Assembly: GCF_038069945.1 (NCBI RefSeq)
Contig: NZ_JBBPEV010000008.1
Span: 1-12,943 of the forward strand
From: Aquabacterium sp. A3
Lineage (GTDB): Bacteria; Pseudomonadota; Gammaproteobacteria; Burkholderiales; Burkholderiaceae_C
Length of the DNA stretch: 12,943 nt
Direction: 5' to 3'
Made by a program: the position numbers and the translations under genes. Shown piece after piece: positions 1 through 5,807 of this stretch (position 1 is its first letter; the number at the start of each line of letters is the position of its first letter). Below the pieces are notes generated by a model. The model did no database searches. It was given only the letters and a program-made list of their open reading frames with translations, and was not told where the DNA came from.

Positions 1-198
1 GAGGGCGTCAGCGAAGTTCACGTCGAAGGCTTCAATGGCCAGAACGTCATCTCATCACTGAACCTGGAGCTAGCGCAGGCCCGAGACAAGCAAGAGCAAA
101 CCATCATCAAAGTTGAGCTAGAGCACTGCTACCTCTTTGAGGCTTCATTCACCGCCCAAACAGCTCAGCTCATCACCATCACGCCCTATGCGAAGTGA
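1..198 (+). CDS. C-terminal 65 residues of a cassette protein, possibly Imm50-like (5' end outside window)
   Basis: The frame is open from the first base and ends at TGA 196-198, so the start lies upstream. The visible part reads EGVSEVHVEGFNGQNVISSL near its beginning, then alternates short beta-like stretches (TIIKVELEHCYLF, FTAQTAQLITITPY). A GFNxQNVI motif followed by a KVELExCY-type strand and a terminal ITxxPY strand recalls, from memory, the C-terminal part of small immunity proteins of the Imm50 type. These are found in toxin-immunity loci and as orphan cassettes. That assignment is inference from a short fragment. A 106-bp spacer, mostly the module X repeat, separates the stop from the first attC, which marks it as the gene of a cassette whose start is off the window. 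Confidence 0.6.
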   Translation, partial: EGVSEVHVEGFNGQNVISSLNLELAQARDKQEQTIIKVELEHCYLFEASFTAQTAQLITITPYAK

Positions 199-227
199 GC
201 ATTGCCTCCGCCAAGCGATAAACACTG

Positions 228-304
228 GCGCGGATTGACACGTCAAGTGCAACACCCAAAAATGCAGGCTCACACAGCACCAAAACCTTCCACTCCGCGC
301 CCCA
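228..304 (+). repeat. Module X copy 1 (cassette 3'-end repeat)
   Basis: Repeat of about 76 bp that abuts attC and follows different genes in eight cassettes. Its parts are GCGCGGATTGACA, then CGTCAAGTGCAACAC, an A-rich run, GCAGGC, and AAAACCTTCCACTCCGCGCC immediately before the R'' box. TTGACA at 235-240 matches a sigma-70 -35 box, and the hexamer 17 bp downstream is AAAAAT, only 4 of 6 to TATAAT. TTGAC-AC-GTCAA forms a short inverted repeat in this copy. Function is unknown. Confidence 0.85.
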
Positions 305-422
305 GCCTAACTGTCAGGTCAACGCGGACGCAACCAAGGGCCATGCCTTCGGCATTTTCATGGCCCTTGGTTGTACCCTCCGCCCTAAAGGGCTCCGGCG
401 CCGGTTACCTTGGTAGTTAGGC
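305..422 (+). repeat. attC site 1 (major type)
   Basis: Integron recombination site of 118 bp. R'' is GCCTAAC (305-311) and R' is GTTAGGC (416-422), fitting RYYYAAC...GTTRRRY; the integrase cuts after the G at 416. Inside, L'' GGTCAAC pairs with L' GTTACC, leaving one extrahelical C. The centre is a perfect 15-bp stem, CAACCAAGGGCCATG with CATGGCCCTTGGTTG, around a GCCTTCGGC hairpin. A second small hairpin, GCCC-TAAA-GGGC, lies on the right arm. Orientation shows that cassettes read left to right. Confidence 0.97.
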
Positions 423-430
423 CCCTATCC

Positions 431-1042
431 ATGATGCACATGCCGCCGCCCATCCTTACAGCGCTAGCCTTGTTGCTGGCAGCGAGCGCCCATGCACAAG
501 ATTTTTCATTCGTCGGGCGCAAGCCGGATCTTTCCGGCAACCGGAAGCTCCACGTTGTCAAAGGCGTTGATCCCGGCGTTCCTGTAGTGTTCGATACAGT
601 ATCCAGTGAGCGAGTGGTTCTGCGACCCGCTACCCCAGCGGAACGTTCAACCCCAGAGAACCCTGTGTATCGCTTCGAGTGGCAGAAAGACAAATCCATA
701 TTTTTTTTCGAACTCATTGACCCCGACTTGTTGAAGCGACTAGACCAACAAAACACTCGAAGCACCGCTTCCGCAGATGGCAAAGCGTACGAACTGCGTG
801 TGATCACAGCCTTCTTCGATCAGGGTAAAACCCTGCAGCTGTGCGTGCCGTCCACAAAATCTGCCCGTGGAGTGATTACGGCTTACATAAAGGTTGGAGC
901 ATCGGGTGAGCAAGAGCAAGCGCTCGTGTTGCCCGAAGGGGGCATAGCACAGTGCATCATGGAGGCAACGCGTTCATATACCTACCCCATCCCTCCTGCA
1001 TCACCCTTCGTGGCGAAGGCAGTCGTTAATGTCACCGAGTGA
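431..1042 (+). CDS. Exported protein of unknown function
   Basis: 203 residues. The N-terminus is a clear signal peptide: MMHMPPP, a hydrophobic core of residues 8-19, and an ASAHA-Q cleavage site near residue 22, so the product should be periplasmic or outer-surface. The mature part has no motif I recognise. It is mixed beta/alpha with only two cysteines (in LQLCVPS and GIAQCIME), about 40 residues apart, that could form a disulfide. I chose ATG 431 (434 and 440 are in-frame alternatives) because the signal peptide starts there. The frame is also open back into attC, to a TTG at 410, which would only add attC-derived residues. No classical ribosome-binding site exists; the nearest AGG is inside the R' box, 9 nt upstream. 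Cassette spans 417-1202. Confidence 0.85.
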   Translation: MMHMPPPILTALALLLAASAHAQDFSFVGRKPDLSGNRKLHVVKGVDPGVPVVFDTVSSERVVLRPATPAERSTPENPVYRFEWQKDKSIFFFELIDPDLLKRLDQQNTRSTASADGKAYELRVITAFFDQGKTLQLCVPSTKSARGVITAYIKVGASGEQEQALVLPEGGIAQCIMEATRSYTYPIPPASPFVAKAVVNVTE

Positions 1043-1090
1043 CGGAACTGGGTTCAAATTGAAGAGGCAACACTCTGCCTACGCGTCCCA

Positions 1091-1208
1091 GCCTAACTGG
1101 GCGGTCAAGCGGACGCCAACACAGGCCATGCCTCCGGCATTCTCATGGCCTGTGTTGGTGCCCTACGCACCTTCGGTGCTCCGGCGCCGCTTACCTTGGT
1201 AGTTAGGC
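1091..1208 (+). repeat. attC site 2 (divergent subtype)
   Basis: 118 bp with standard R'' and R' boxes but a different interior. The L boxes are GGTCAAGCGG and CCGCTTACC, a compensated C-to-G / G-to-C change relative to the major type that keeps the extrahelical C. The central stem is CCAACACAGGCCATG with CATGGCCTGTGTTGG, again perfect over 15 bp. The right-arm hairpin is GCACC-TTC-GGTGC. It lacks the CCTTCCACTCCGCGCC flank upstream, having only a CGTCCCA remnant. Confidence 0.95.
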
Positions 1209-1237
1209 TTTTGGGGCACTAGTAAGTTCTAGAACTC

Positions 1238-1242
1238 AGGAG
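1238..1242 (+). promoter_or_regulatory. Ribosome-binding site for the TTG-start gene
   Basis: AGGAG, seven bases upstream of TTG at 1250. It is the strongest Shine-Dalgarno match in this part of the array and fixes the start on a TTG, because no ATG follows until well into the protein. Confidence 0.75.
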
Positions 1243-1249
1243 AGCGTAC

Positions 1250-1903
1250 TTGGACAAGTCGGTAATTGGTGCGCTTCTGGCGCTAGTGGGGACACTGATA
1301 GCGGGCTTTTTGAGCACTTTTGTATCTGAACACTATCGGCGGCACTGCAATAGAACGGCATTGGCGGGTGCCCTAGCGGGGGAACTTGGTTCATATAGTG
1401 AGGCTTGGCCTCTTGCACATGAGAACATCAACAATGCCTATAACTTGGCGTTGTCTGGTACAGAAATAAAATTACCAAAAATTGAAAAGTCAACGGATCG
1501 AGTATTTGATAGTTGTGTAGCACAGATAGGCCTGCTCGGCCCTGATCTCGCAGATGACCTAGCGTATACCTACAACAACATCAATGCGTTCAGAGTCAGC
1601 ATTCAAGCGGCAAGCGAAATTCATTCTGATCCGGTGCGACAGGCAGCAATGCTGCAAGCAGCGTTGGCATCTATGCATCGTGCAAATGAGCGAGGAAAAC
1701 AATTGCCCGAAAAATTGCGCCGCGTAGCAAGAGAGCGCTATTTTCAAAAGTGGCCTTGGCTGCTACTTGCGGGGTGCTCATTTTGCGCAGTCATAGTTGC
1801 CGCATTTCTATTCGGCGCGGCATACGGAATCCCATCTCAAGCCACAAGCACAAAACCGATGTCAATTCAAAGCCAGCCCTCGGCCGCCAGCCCATCACGA
1901 TGA
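1250..1903 (+). CDS. Two-TM membrane protein of unknown function (TTG start)
   Basis: 217 residues. TM1 is about residues 5-24 (VIGALLALVGTLIAGFLSTF), followed by basic YRRHCNR. TM2 is about 170-192 (the WLLLAG...FLFGAAYG stretch), preceded by basic KLRRVARERYFQK, and the tail is Ser/Pro-rich. Positive charges flank both segments on the same side, so the central helical domain of about 145 residues is probably cytoplasmic. This single-domain layout between two anchors is common in small defence or envelope proteins, but I recognise no family. The TTG start is supported by AGGAG at 1238-1242. Base composition is more AT-rich than neighbours (runs such as GAAATAAAATTACCAAAAATTG), suggesting an independent source. 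Cassette spans 1203-2122. Confidence 0.8.
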   Translation: MDKSVIGALLALVGTLIAGFLSTFVSEHYRRHCNRTALAGALAGELGSYSEAWPLAHENINNAYNLALSGTEIKLPKIEKSTDRVFDSCVAQIGLLGPDLADDLAYTYNNINAFRVSIQAASEIHSDPVRQAAMLQAALASMHRANERGKQLPEKLRRVARERYFQKWPWLLLAGCSFCAVIVAAFLFGAAYGIPSQATSTKPMSIQSQPSAASPSR

Positions 1904-1933
1904 ACGACGCAACGATTACCGCACCTGCCACTA

Positions 1934-2010
1934 GCGCAGATTGACACGTGAAGTGCAACACACAAAAATGCAGGCAGCCGCACTATCAAAACCTTCCACT
2001 CCGCGCCCCA
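1934..2010 (+). repeat. Module X copy 2
   Basis: Begins GCGCAGATTGACACGTGAAG, with TTGACA at 1941-1946 and AAAAAT 17 bp downstream. It starts 30 bp after the stop codon of the two-TM gene and runs up to attC 3. Confidence 0.85.
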
Positions 2011-2128
2011 GCCTAACTGTCAGGTCAACGCGGACGCAACCAAGGGCCATGCCTTCGGCATTTTCACGGCCCTTGGTTGTGCCCTCCGCCCTGGCGGGCT
2101 CCGGCGCCGGTTACCTTGGTAGTTAGGC
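2011..2128 (+). repeat. attC site 3 (major type)
   Basis: 118 bp. R'' is 2011-2017 and R' is 2122-2128. The central stem is fully paired (CTTGG variant) and the right-arm hairpin loop is TGGC. Confidence 0.97.
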
Positions 2129-2157
2129 CTTCGTTTCCGGAACTCTCTGGAAGTCGA

Positions 2158-2505
2158 ATGAGCAGTATTCGGAAGGCTCTGGAAGCCTGGTTTGGTATCC
2201 ACTGCCTTGCCCTTTTGAACGGTTTCAACGCGCGCCGAACCTGCAGCACGGCACGCATGGGGTCTTACTTTCGCCGCTCTGGTTGGCCGTCTGTCCTTCG
2301 GCAGCCTGCTCACCATTCAGCAGCGCTCAAGTGCCACTCGCCATCGGCCTTTGGGCTCAACAACGTCGGCGCTCTTCCACCAGGCCGAGGCGTCTGGCAC
2401 ACTGATCACAAACATCAAAGGGAGCGTCTATGCAGCATCACTGTTCATCGAACCACGGCCGGTTTGCCGTGTGCTCCACGCTCTCTCCTTCGCGCCACAG
2501 CCTAA
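2158..2505 (+). CDS. Family A cassette ORF, copy 1 (115 residues, coding status uncertain)
   Basis: Begins MSSIRKALEAWF and contains FNARRTCSTARMGSYFRRSG and SVLRQPAHH. It ends at TAA 2503-2505, supplied by the R'' box of the next attC. GGAAG lies just upstream of the ATG. The same start and first 60 or so residues recur at 4496, 8222 and 8781, so the cassette is truly conserved. However, changes in the N-terminal region fall mostly on codon positions 1 and 2. In the 3' part they fall on third positions of a different frame, the one reading SGTLITNIKGSVYAASLF. That frame is open from about 2217 through attC to TAG 2609-2611 but has no ATG. The cassette could encode a frameshifted relic, a structured RNA or an overlapping gene pair. 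No known family recognised. Confidence 0.35.
   Translation: MSSIRKALEAWFGIHCLALLNGFNARRTCSTARMGSYFRRSGWPSVLRQPAHHSAALKCHSPSAFGLNNVGALPPGRGVWHTDHKHQRERLCSITVHRTTAGLPCAPRSLLRATA
2393..2499 (+). repeat. Module Y copy 1 (107-bp cassette 3'-end repeat)
   Basis: Runs from TCTGGCACACTGATC to CTTCGCGCCACA, abutting attC. It contains AAAGGGAG five bases before ATG 2430, which opens a 61-codon frame crossing the whole attC to the TAG in R'. Five copies of identical length exist in the window, one of them behind the HNH gene. Confidence 0.85.
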
Positions 2506-2617
2506 CTGTCAGGTCAACGCGGACGCAACCAAGGGCCATGCCTTCGGCATTCTCATGGCCCTTGGTTGTCCCCTTCGCCCTGGCGGGCTCCGGCGCCGGT
2601 TACCTTGGTAGTTAGGC
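2500..2617 (+). repeat. attC site 4 (major type)
   Basis: R'' 2500-2506, R' 2611-2617, CTTGG stem variant, right-arm loop TGGC. Has GTCCCC where most copies have GTGCCC after the stem. Confidence 0.97.
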
Positions 2618-2647
2618 TTCCAAAAAGAACCGCAGCATCTAATTTAC

Positions 2648-2654
2648 AAAGGGA
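2648..2654 (+). promoter_or_regulatory. Ribosome-binding site for the GTG-start HNH gene
   Basis: AAAGGGA, nine bases upstream of GTG 2664. It supports GTG as the start of the HNH protein, which has no in-frame ATG before its first zinc-binding cysteine pair. Confidence 0.65.
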
Positions 2655-2663
2655 CCGCGACCA

Positions 2664-2996
2664 GTGAACCGTTGGAACATTCCGCCTGACCTAGAGCAAT
2701 ATGTAAAGGCTAGAGACGGTCGCTGCGTCTACTGCCAGCTTGACTTTTCCCTGCCAGCGAATAGCAGAGGCATGCGCCCGTCGTGGGAGCATATCGTCAA
2801 CGACGAACGAATCATCACGCGCGCCAATATTGCTCTATGCTGCATCTCATGTAATGCGAGCAAAAGCGCCAAGCCGCTCCATCAGTGGCTGCAGTCTAAG
2901 TATTGCGCCCGTAAAGGCATCAGCGCCGAGTCTGTCGCCGAGGTCGTTAAACAAGCACTTGCTAGTCCACCGAGCGCCCTTCCTATACAGTGCTAG
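2664..2996 (+). CDS. HNH-type endonuclease-like protein
   Basis: 110 residues, GTG start. The visible fold is a compact HNH/treble-clef nuclease: C21-x-x-C24 (GRCVYCQLDF), then W41-E42-H43 (PSWEHIVND) at the catalytic beta strand, then N55 and C60-x-x-C63 followed by N64 and K67 (LCCISCNASK). These match the CxxC...EHI...N...CxxCN pattern of HNH proteins, whose metal-coordinating His acts as general base on DNA. No second domain is present, only a short helical tail ending IQC. Stand-alone HNH cassettes may be nucleases or zinc-binding relics; the general base is E42-H43 rather than the usual D-H. Module Y follows behind it, and an overlapping module Y frame starts at GTG 2990. Confidence 0.8.
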   Translation: MNRWNIPPDLEQYVKARDGRCVYCQLDFSLPANSRGMRPSWEHIVNDERIITRANIALCCISCNASKSAKPLHQWLQSKYCARKGISAESVAEVVKQALASPPSALPIQC

Positions 2997-3046
2997 CAGC
3001 ACCGTACACCATCCAAAAAAACCTACGCAGCAAAGCAATCAAGGTG

Positions 3047-3153
3047 TCTGGCAAACTGATCGCAAACATCAAAGGGAGTAGCCGTGCAACATCAATGCTC
3101 ATCGAACCACGGCCCGTTTGCCGTGTGCTCCACGCCCTCTCCTTCGCGCCACA
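3047..3153 (+). repeat. Module Y copy 2 (behind the HNH gene)
   Basis: Same 107-bp length and end points as copy 1, but attached to an unrelated gene. GTG 3084 follows AAAGGGAG and opens the frame that crosses attC to TAG 3267-3269, nine bases before the next cassette's ATG. The alternative frame is open from GTG 2990 to TAG 3263-3265. Confidence 0.85.
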
Positions 3154-3271
3154 GCCTAACTGTCAGGTCAACGCGGACACAACCAAGGGCCATGCCTTCG
3201 GCATTCTCATGGCCCTTGCTTGTGCCCTCCGCCCTGAAGGGCTCCGGCGCCGGTTACCTTGGTAGTTAGGC
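3154..3271 (+). repeat. attC site 5 (major type, CTTGC variant)
   Basis: R'' 3154-3160, R' 3265-3271. The right arm of the central stem reads CCCTTGCTTG, giving one C-C mismatch against the left arm. Left arm has GGACACAACC instead of GGACGCAACC. Right-arm loop TGAA. Confidence 0.97.
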
Positions 3272-3277
3272 AACTCC

Positions 3278-3595
3278 ATGACATCGACCGCAACTAGCCT
3301 CGATCTCTACATTCAGTCCGCAGAAGCACAAGCTGTAATTCCAGTTTGCGTTGCGGCTGATCCGATCTACGCAAACACAAAGGAGCAATTGGAAGCGTGG
3401 CTGTCCAAGCATTCCGCAACGCTTAAAGATGGAGAGAATCAGGCGAAAGCGCAAGGCATGCTCAATGCGGGCGCAGCGAACATCAAGACGTTCGCGACTG
3501 TTAAGGCTCAGATGCTGACCCAGTTGCCACCCGACGATCAACGCCGACGATGTAGCGAAGTCGTAGAGCGTCTGAAAGATGAAGTCAAGCGCTAA
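3278..3595 (+). CDS. Small soluble protein of unknown function
   Basis: 105 residues, predicted mostly helical: LDLYIQSAEAQAV, then a Cys-containing turn (VCVAADPIY), EQLEAWLSKHSATL, a central AKAQGMLNAGAANIKTFATVKAQML stretch (positions about 57-80), and a charged C-terminal helix RCSEVVERLKDEVKR. There is no signal peptide or membrane segment. The two cysteines are 65 or so residues apart. ATG 3278 lies only six bases after the R' box, so no room exists for a separate ribosome-binding site; AGG inside R' (3268-3270) is seven bases upstream. I recognise no family. Cassette spans 3266-3794. Confidence 0.7.
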   Translation: MTSTATSLDLYIQSAEAQAVIPVCVAADPIYANTKEQLEAWLSKHSATLKDGENQAKAQGMLNAGAANIKTFATVKAQMLTQLPPDDQRRRCSEVVERLKDEVKR

Positions 3596-3606
3596 TCAAA
3601 TCCATC

Positions 3607-3682
3607 GCGTGGATTGACACGTGAAGTGCAACACCCAAATTGCAGGCCGTCGTACTATCAAAACCTTCCACTTCGCGCCCCA
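3607..3682 (+). repeat. Module X copy 3
   Basis: TTGACA 3614-3619, preceded by GCGTGGA; 17 bp downstream is AAATTG. Starts 11 bp after the stop of the 105-residue gene and ends at attC 6. Confidence 0.85.
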
Positions 3683-3800
3683 GCCTAACTGTCAGGTCAA
3701 CGCGGACGCAACCAAGGGCCATGCCTTCGGCATTTTCATGGCCCTTGGTTGTGCCCTCCGCCCTCACGGGCTCCGGCGCCGGTTACCTTGGTAGTTAGGC
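3683..3800 (+). repeat. attC site 6 (major type)
   Basis: R'' 3683-3689, R' 3794-3800, fully paired CTTGG stem, right-arm loop TCAC. Its sequence appears identical to sites 12 and 13. Confidence 0.97.
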
Positions 3801-3807
3801 TCATCCA

Positions 3808-4299
3808 ATGAGAACACTCCGCAAACTCGCTGCCGCAGCCTCTTTCGTTGCGCTGTTGCTCACCTTGCTGTTTGCAAGCCAACTCGCACTTGTGCCGCAT
3901 ACGGTCGAAAACGGAGCCCTAATCTCTCGTGCATTCTCCGCCAGCGCGGCCTTCATCAAGTCATTCCAAGCTGCCAATCGTCGCTTGCCAAATGACGACG
4001 AATTTGCGACTTGGAAGGCTCAACAGAAAGGTGTCTTACCAATGGTTGAGGGCGTGAAGCTCACCTCACCGAACAACCTGCCATTGGATGCACAAGAAGT
4101 TTTCGGAGCGGCGCCTGCCGGCAGCTTCGCGCTATCCCTGTGGCGCGGTGAATGGCATGAGCACTACGCACCATGGTCTCAAGAGAGCACTGTCGATAAC
4201 CCCGCTGGACTTTATGCAAGCACAATTGGGCTCGTGCTGATCGCAGGCTTTTCTACAGTTGCTTTATGGAAATTCGCAAAAAGCGGATCTGCCAGTTGA
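3808..4299 (+). CDS. Two-TM membrane protein of unknown function
   Basis: 163 residues. TM1 is about residues 8-29 (LAAAASFVALLLTLLFASQL) after a basic MRTLRK start. TM2 is about 136-154 (YASTIGLVLIAGFSTVALW) near the C-terminus, followed by KFAKSGSAS. The loop of about 105 residues should be periplasmic by the positive-inside rule. It includes FIKSFQAANRRLPNDDEFATW and SFALSLWRGEWHEHYAPW. The RLPxDxEFxxW segment resembles the mature region of pilin-like or type II secretion pseudopilin-related cassette proteins, but no pilin leader is visible, so I do not assign it. The start, ATG 3808, is eight bases after AGG of R'. Cassette spans 3795-4460. Confidence 0.8.
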   Translation: MRTLRKLAAAASFVALLLTLLFASQLALVPHTVENGALISRAFSASAAFIKSFQAANRRLPNDDEFATWKAQQKGVLPMVEGVKLTSPNNLPLDAQEVFGAAPAGSFALSLWRGEWHEHYAPWSQESTVDNPAGLYASTIGLVLIAGFSTVALWKFAKSGSAS

Positions 4300-4349
4300 A
4301 ATGCAAAGGCGGCTCATGAGTAGATCGAAGAGTTCAGCACCTGTTCCCA

Positions 4350-4466
4350 GCCTAACTGGTCGTTCAACGCGGACGCCACTACAGGCCATGCCTTCGGCAT
4401 TCTCATGACCTGTAGTGGTGCCCTCCGCGCTTCGCGCTGCGGCGCCGGTTAACTAGGGCGTTAGGC
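4350..4466 (+). repeat. attC site 7 (divergent subtype, 117 bp)
   Basis: R'' 4350-4356, R' 4460-4466. L boxes are GTTCAAC and GTTAAC, compensating each other while keeping the extrahelical C. The spacer near R' is CTAGGGC instead of CTTGGTA. The central stem CCACTACAGGCCATG pairs with CATGACCTGTAGTGG with one G-A mismatch; the right-arm hairpin is GCGC-TT-CGCGC. No module X or Y precedes it. Confidence 0.95.
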
Positions 4467-4495
4467 CTTCGTTTCCGAAACACTCTGGAAGTCGA

Positions 4496-4843
4496 ATGAG
4501 CGATTTTCGGAAGGCTCTGGAATCCTGGTTTTATGCGCAAGGCATGGGCTTTTTGAGCGGTTTCAACGCGCATCGAACCTGCAGCACGGTACGCATGGGG
4601 TCTTACTTTCGCCGCTCCGGTTGGCTGTCTGTCCTTCGGCAGCCTGCTCACCAATCAGCAACGCCAAAGTGCCACATGCCATCGGCCTTTTGGCTCAACA
4701 GCATCGGTGCTCTTCCACCAGGCCGAGGCGTCTGGCACACTGATCGCAAACATCAAAGGGAGCGTCTATGCAGTACTGCTGTTCATCGAACCATGGCCAG
4801 TTTGCCGCGTGCTCCACGCCCTCTCCTTCGCGCCACAGCCTAA
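4496..4843 (+). CDS. Family A cassette ORF, copy 2 (115 residues, coding status uncertain)
   Basis: Same length as the copy at 2158 and also closed by TAA in the R'' box. It begins MSDFRKALESWF and keeps STVRMGSYFRRSGW, SVLRQPAH and the RGVWHTDRKHQRERLCS segment. The cassette (4461-4949) is exactly 489 bp, like copy 1. In a second frame the stretch LTFAAPVGCLSFGSLLTNQQ continues into LFHQAEASGTLIANIKGSV and through attC; that frame shows silent third-position changes against copy 1 in its 3' half. Which frame, if any, is translated cannot be settled here. Confidence 0.35.
   Translation: MSDFRKALESWFYAQGMGFLSGFNAHRTCSTVRMGSYFRRSGWLSVLRQPAHQSATPKCHMPSAFWLNSIGALPPGRGVWHTDRKHQRERLCSTAVHRTMASLPRAPRPLLRATA
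4731..4837 (+). repeat. Module Y copy 3
   Basis: 107 bp. ATG 4768 stands five bases after AAAGGGAG and opens 61 codons ending at TAG 4951-4953 within R'. Confidence 0.85.
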
Positions 4844-4955
4844 CTGTCAGGTCAACGCGGACGCAACCAAGGGCCATGCCTTCGGCATTCTCATGGCCCT
4901 TGCTTGTGCCCTCCGCCCTCACGGGCTCCGGCGCCGGTTACCTTGGTAGTTAGGC
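4838..4955 (+). repeat. attC site 8 (CTTGC variant)
   Basis: R'' 4838-4844, R' 4949-4955, one central mismatch, right-arm loop TCAC. Confidence 0.97.
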
Positions 4956-4971
4956 TCTCTAGGAAAAATCG

Positions 4972-5409
4972 ATGAAACGGCTCTCTATACACTTTATGCA
5001 ACGCATTCTATTCAGCGCTATCGTAATCCTTACCATCTTGTCGCCTAACTTCTCAAAAGCAAACGAAGTCACGCCCAGCAGAGATGTCCCGATCGCATTG
5101 ATCGATGTATCCTCCAGAATGGAAGCAATGTGTTTCGATCTCGTTCGAAAACTAACATCAAAAGCCGATTTCCAACCTGCCTTCAGCCACCGAGAACCTC
5201 AACCTTCCGAGACGTGTCGTTGCGCCATTGAATCTATCCGTTCCGATCAAAAACTACGTCGCCAATTCGACGGAGAGGAAGCTCTCATGAAAGAGCGACT
5301 CAAGTCAGAACAGTTGCAATCATATTTCCTGCTCAAAACAACCACATCCATACTTTCTTGCCTAGCATCCGATTTCAACATGACCCTTGAGGTCATTGAC
5401 TTGAAATAA
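4972..5409 (+). CDS. Exported cysteine-containing protein of unknown function
   Basis: 145 residues with a signal peptide: basic MKRLSIHFMQR, hydrophobic core about residues 12-24 (ILFSAIVILTILS), and a likely cleavage after SKA at residue 30. The mature protein has four cysteines, at about 54, 82, 84 and 130 (a CRC pair at 82-84). That is an even number and would suit two disulfides in the periplasm. The rest looks helical (ALMKERLKSEQLQSYFLLKTTTSILSC). AGGA at 4961-4964 lies seven bases before ATG 4972. The HRExQxSExCRCA...I region with paired cysteines is reminiscent of small secreted cassette proteins but no family is recognised. Cassette spans 4950-5682; 5410-5494 carries nothing I recognise. 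Confidence 0.82.
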   Translation: MKRLSIHFMQRILFSAIVILTILSPNFSKANEVTPSRDVPIALIDVSSRMEAMCFDLVRKLTSKADFQPAFSHREPQPSETCRCAIESIRSDQKLRRQFDGEEALMKERLKSEQLQSYFLLKTTTSILSCLASDFNMTLEVIDLK

Positions 5410-5494
5410 ACTGGGGGCTTGCATCGCGCGAAGAATCAAAAAACCAATAAATCCAAGCCATGCCAACAAGCCCGCCCCTCCACTATGTGCCCAA

Positions 5495-5570
5495 GCTCGG
5501 ACTGACACTTGAAGTGCAACACGCAAAATGCAGGCAGCCGTACTATCAAAACTTTCCACTCCGCGCCCCA
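5495..5570 (+). repeat. Module X copy 4 (degraded -35-like box)
   Basis: CTGACA (5502-5507) replaces TTGACA, and the leading GCGCGG is GCTCGG. The rest, including GAAGTGCAACACGCAAAATG and the CCACTCCGCGCC end, is retained. Confidence 0.8.
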
Positions 5571-5688
5571 GCCTAACTGTCAGGTCAACGCGGACGCAAC
5601 CAAGGGCCATGCCTTCGGCATCTTCATGGCCCTTGGTTGTGCCCTCCGCCCTGGCGGGCTCCGGCGCCGGTTACCTTGGTAGTTAGGC
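5571..5688 (+). repeat. attC site 9 (major type)
   Basis: R'' 5571-5577, R' 5682-5688, fully paired CTTGG stem, right-arm loop TGGC, TCTTCATGG between the two stem arms. Confidence 0.97.
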
Positions 5689-5807
5689 CTCATCAATTCT
5701 CACTATTCGCCACCCATGCCTAGTTTCCCCACCATCTCCCGCCGTTCAGACACTGCGTCAACGAAATCTCATCATCTAACCAACCCACACCAGTTGAAGG
5801 AAATCAA

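Noticed and set aside
1..400. Integron integrase gene or attI site
   Set aside because: No integrase motif appears in any frame, and the first complete site is an ordinary attC. The window starts inside the array.
202..420. 72-codon ORF ending in attC 1, and similar ORFs at 1941-2126 and 7346-7579
   Set aside because: Most of the sequence is attC translation and module X. There is no ribosome-binding site and the same frame is open in every attC copy, so it is a by-product of the repeat.
305..422. attC hairpins considered as rho-independent terminators
   Set aside because: The long stem is not followed by a T-run and the flanking R and L boxes identify it as a recombination site. It might still impede transcription, but nothing in the sequence shows that.
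385..807. 140-codon minus-strand ORF overlapping the exported protein gene
   Set aside because: Shadow of the + strand gene, whose signal peptide gives it a clear identity.
2020..2316. Minus-strand ORF through attC and family A, also at 8084-8401, 4403-4654 and 8715-9056
   Set aside because: They are antisense to repeated sequence, change length with each attC variant, have no ribosome-binding site and lie opposite to the orientation of the whole array.
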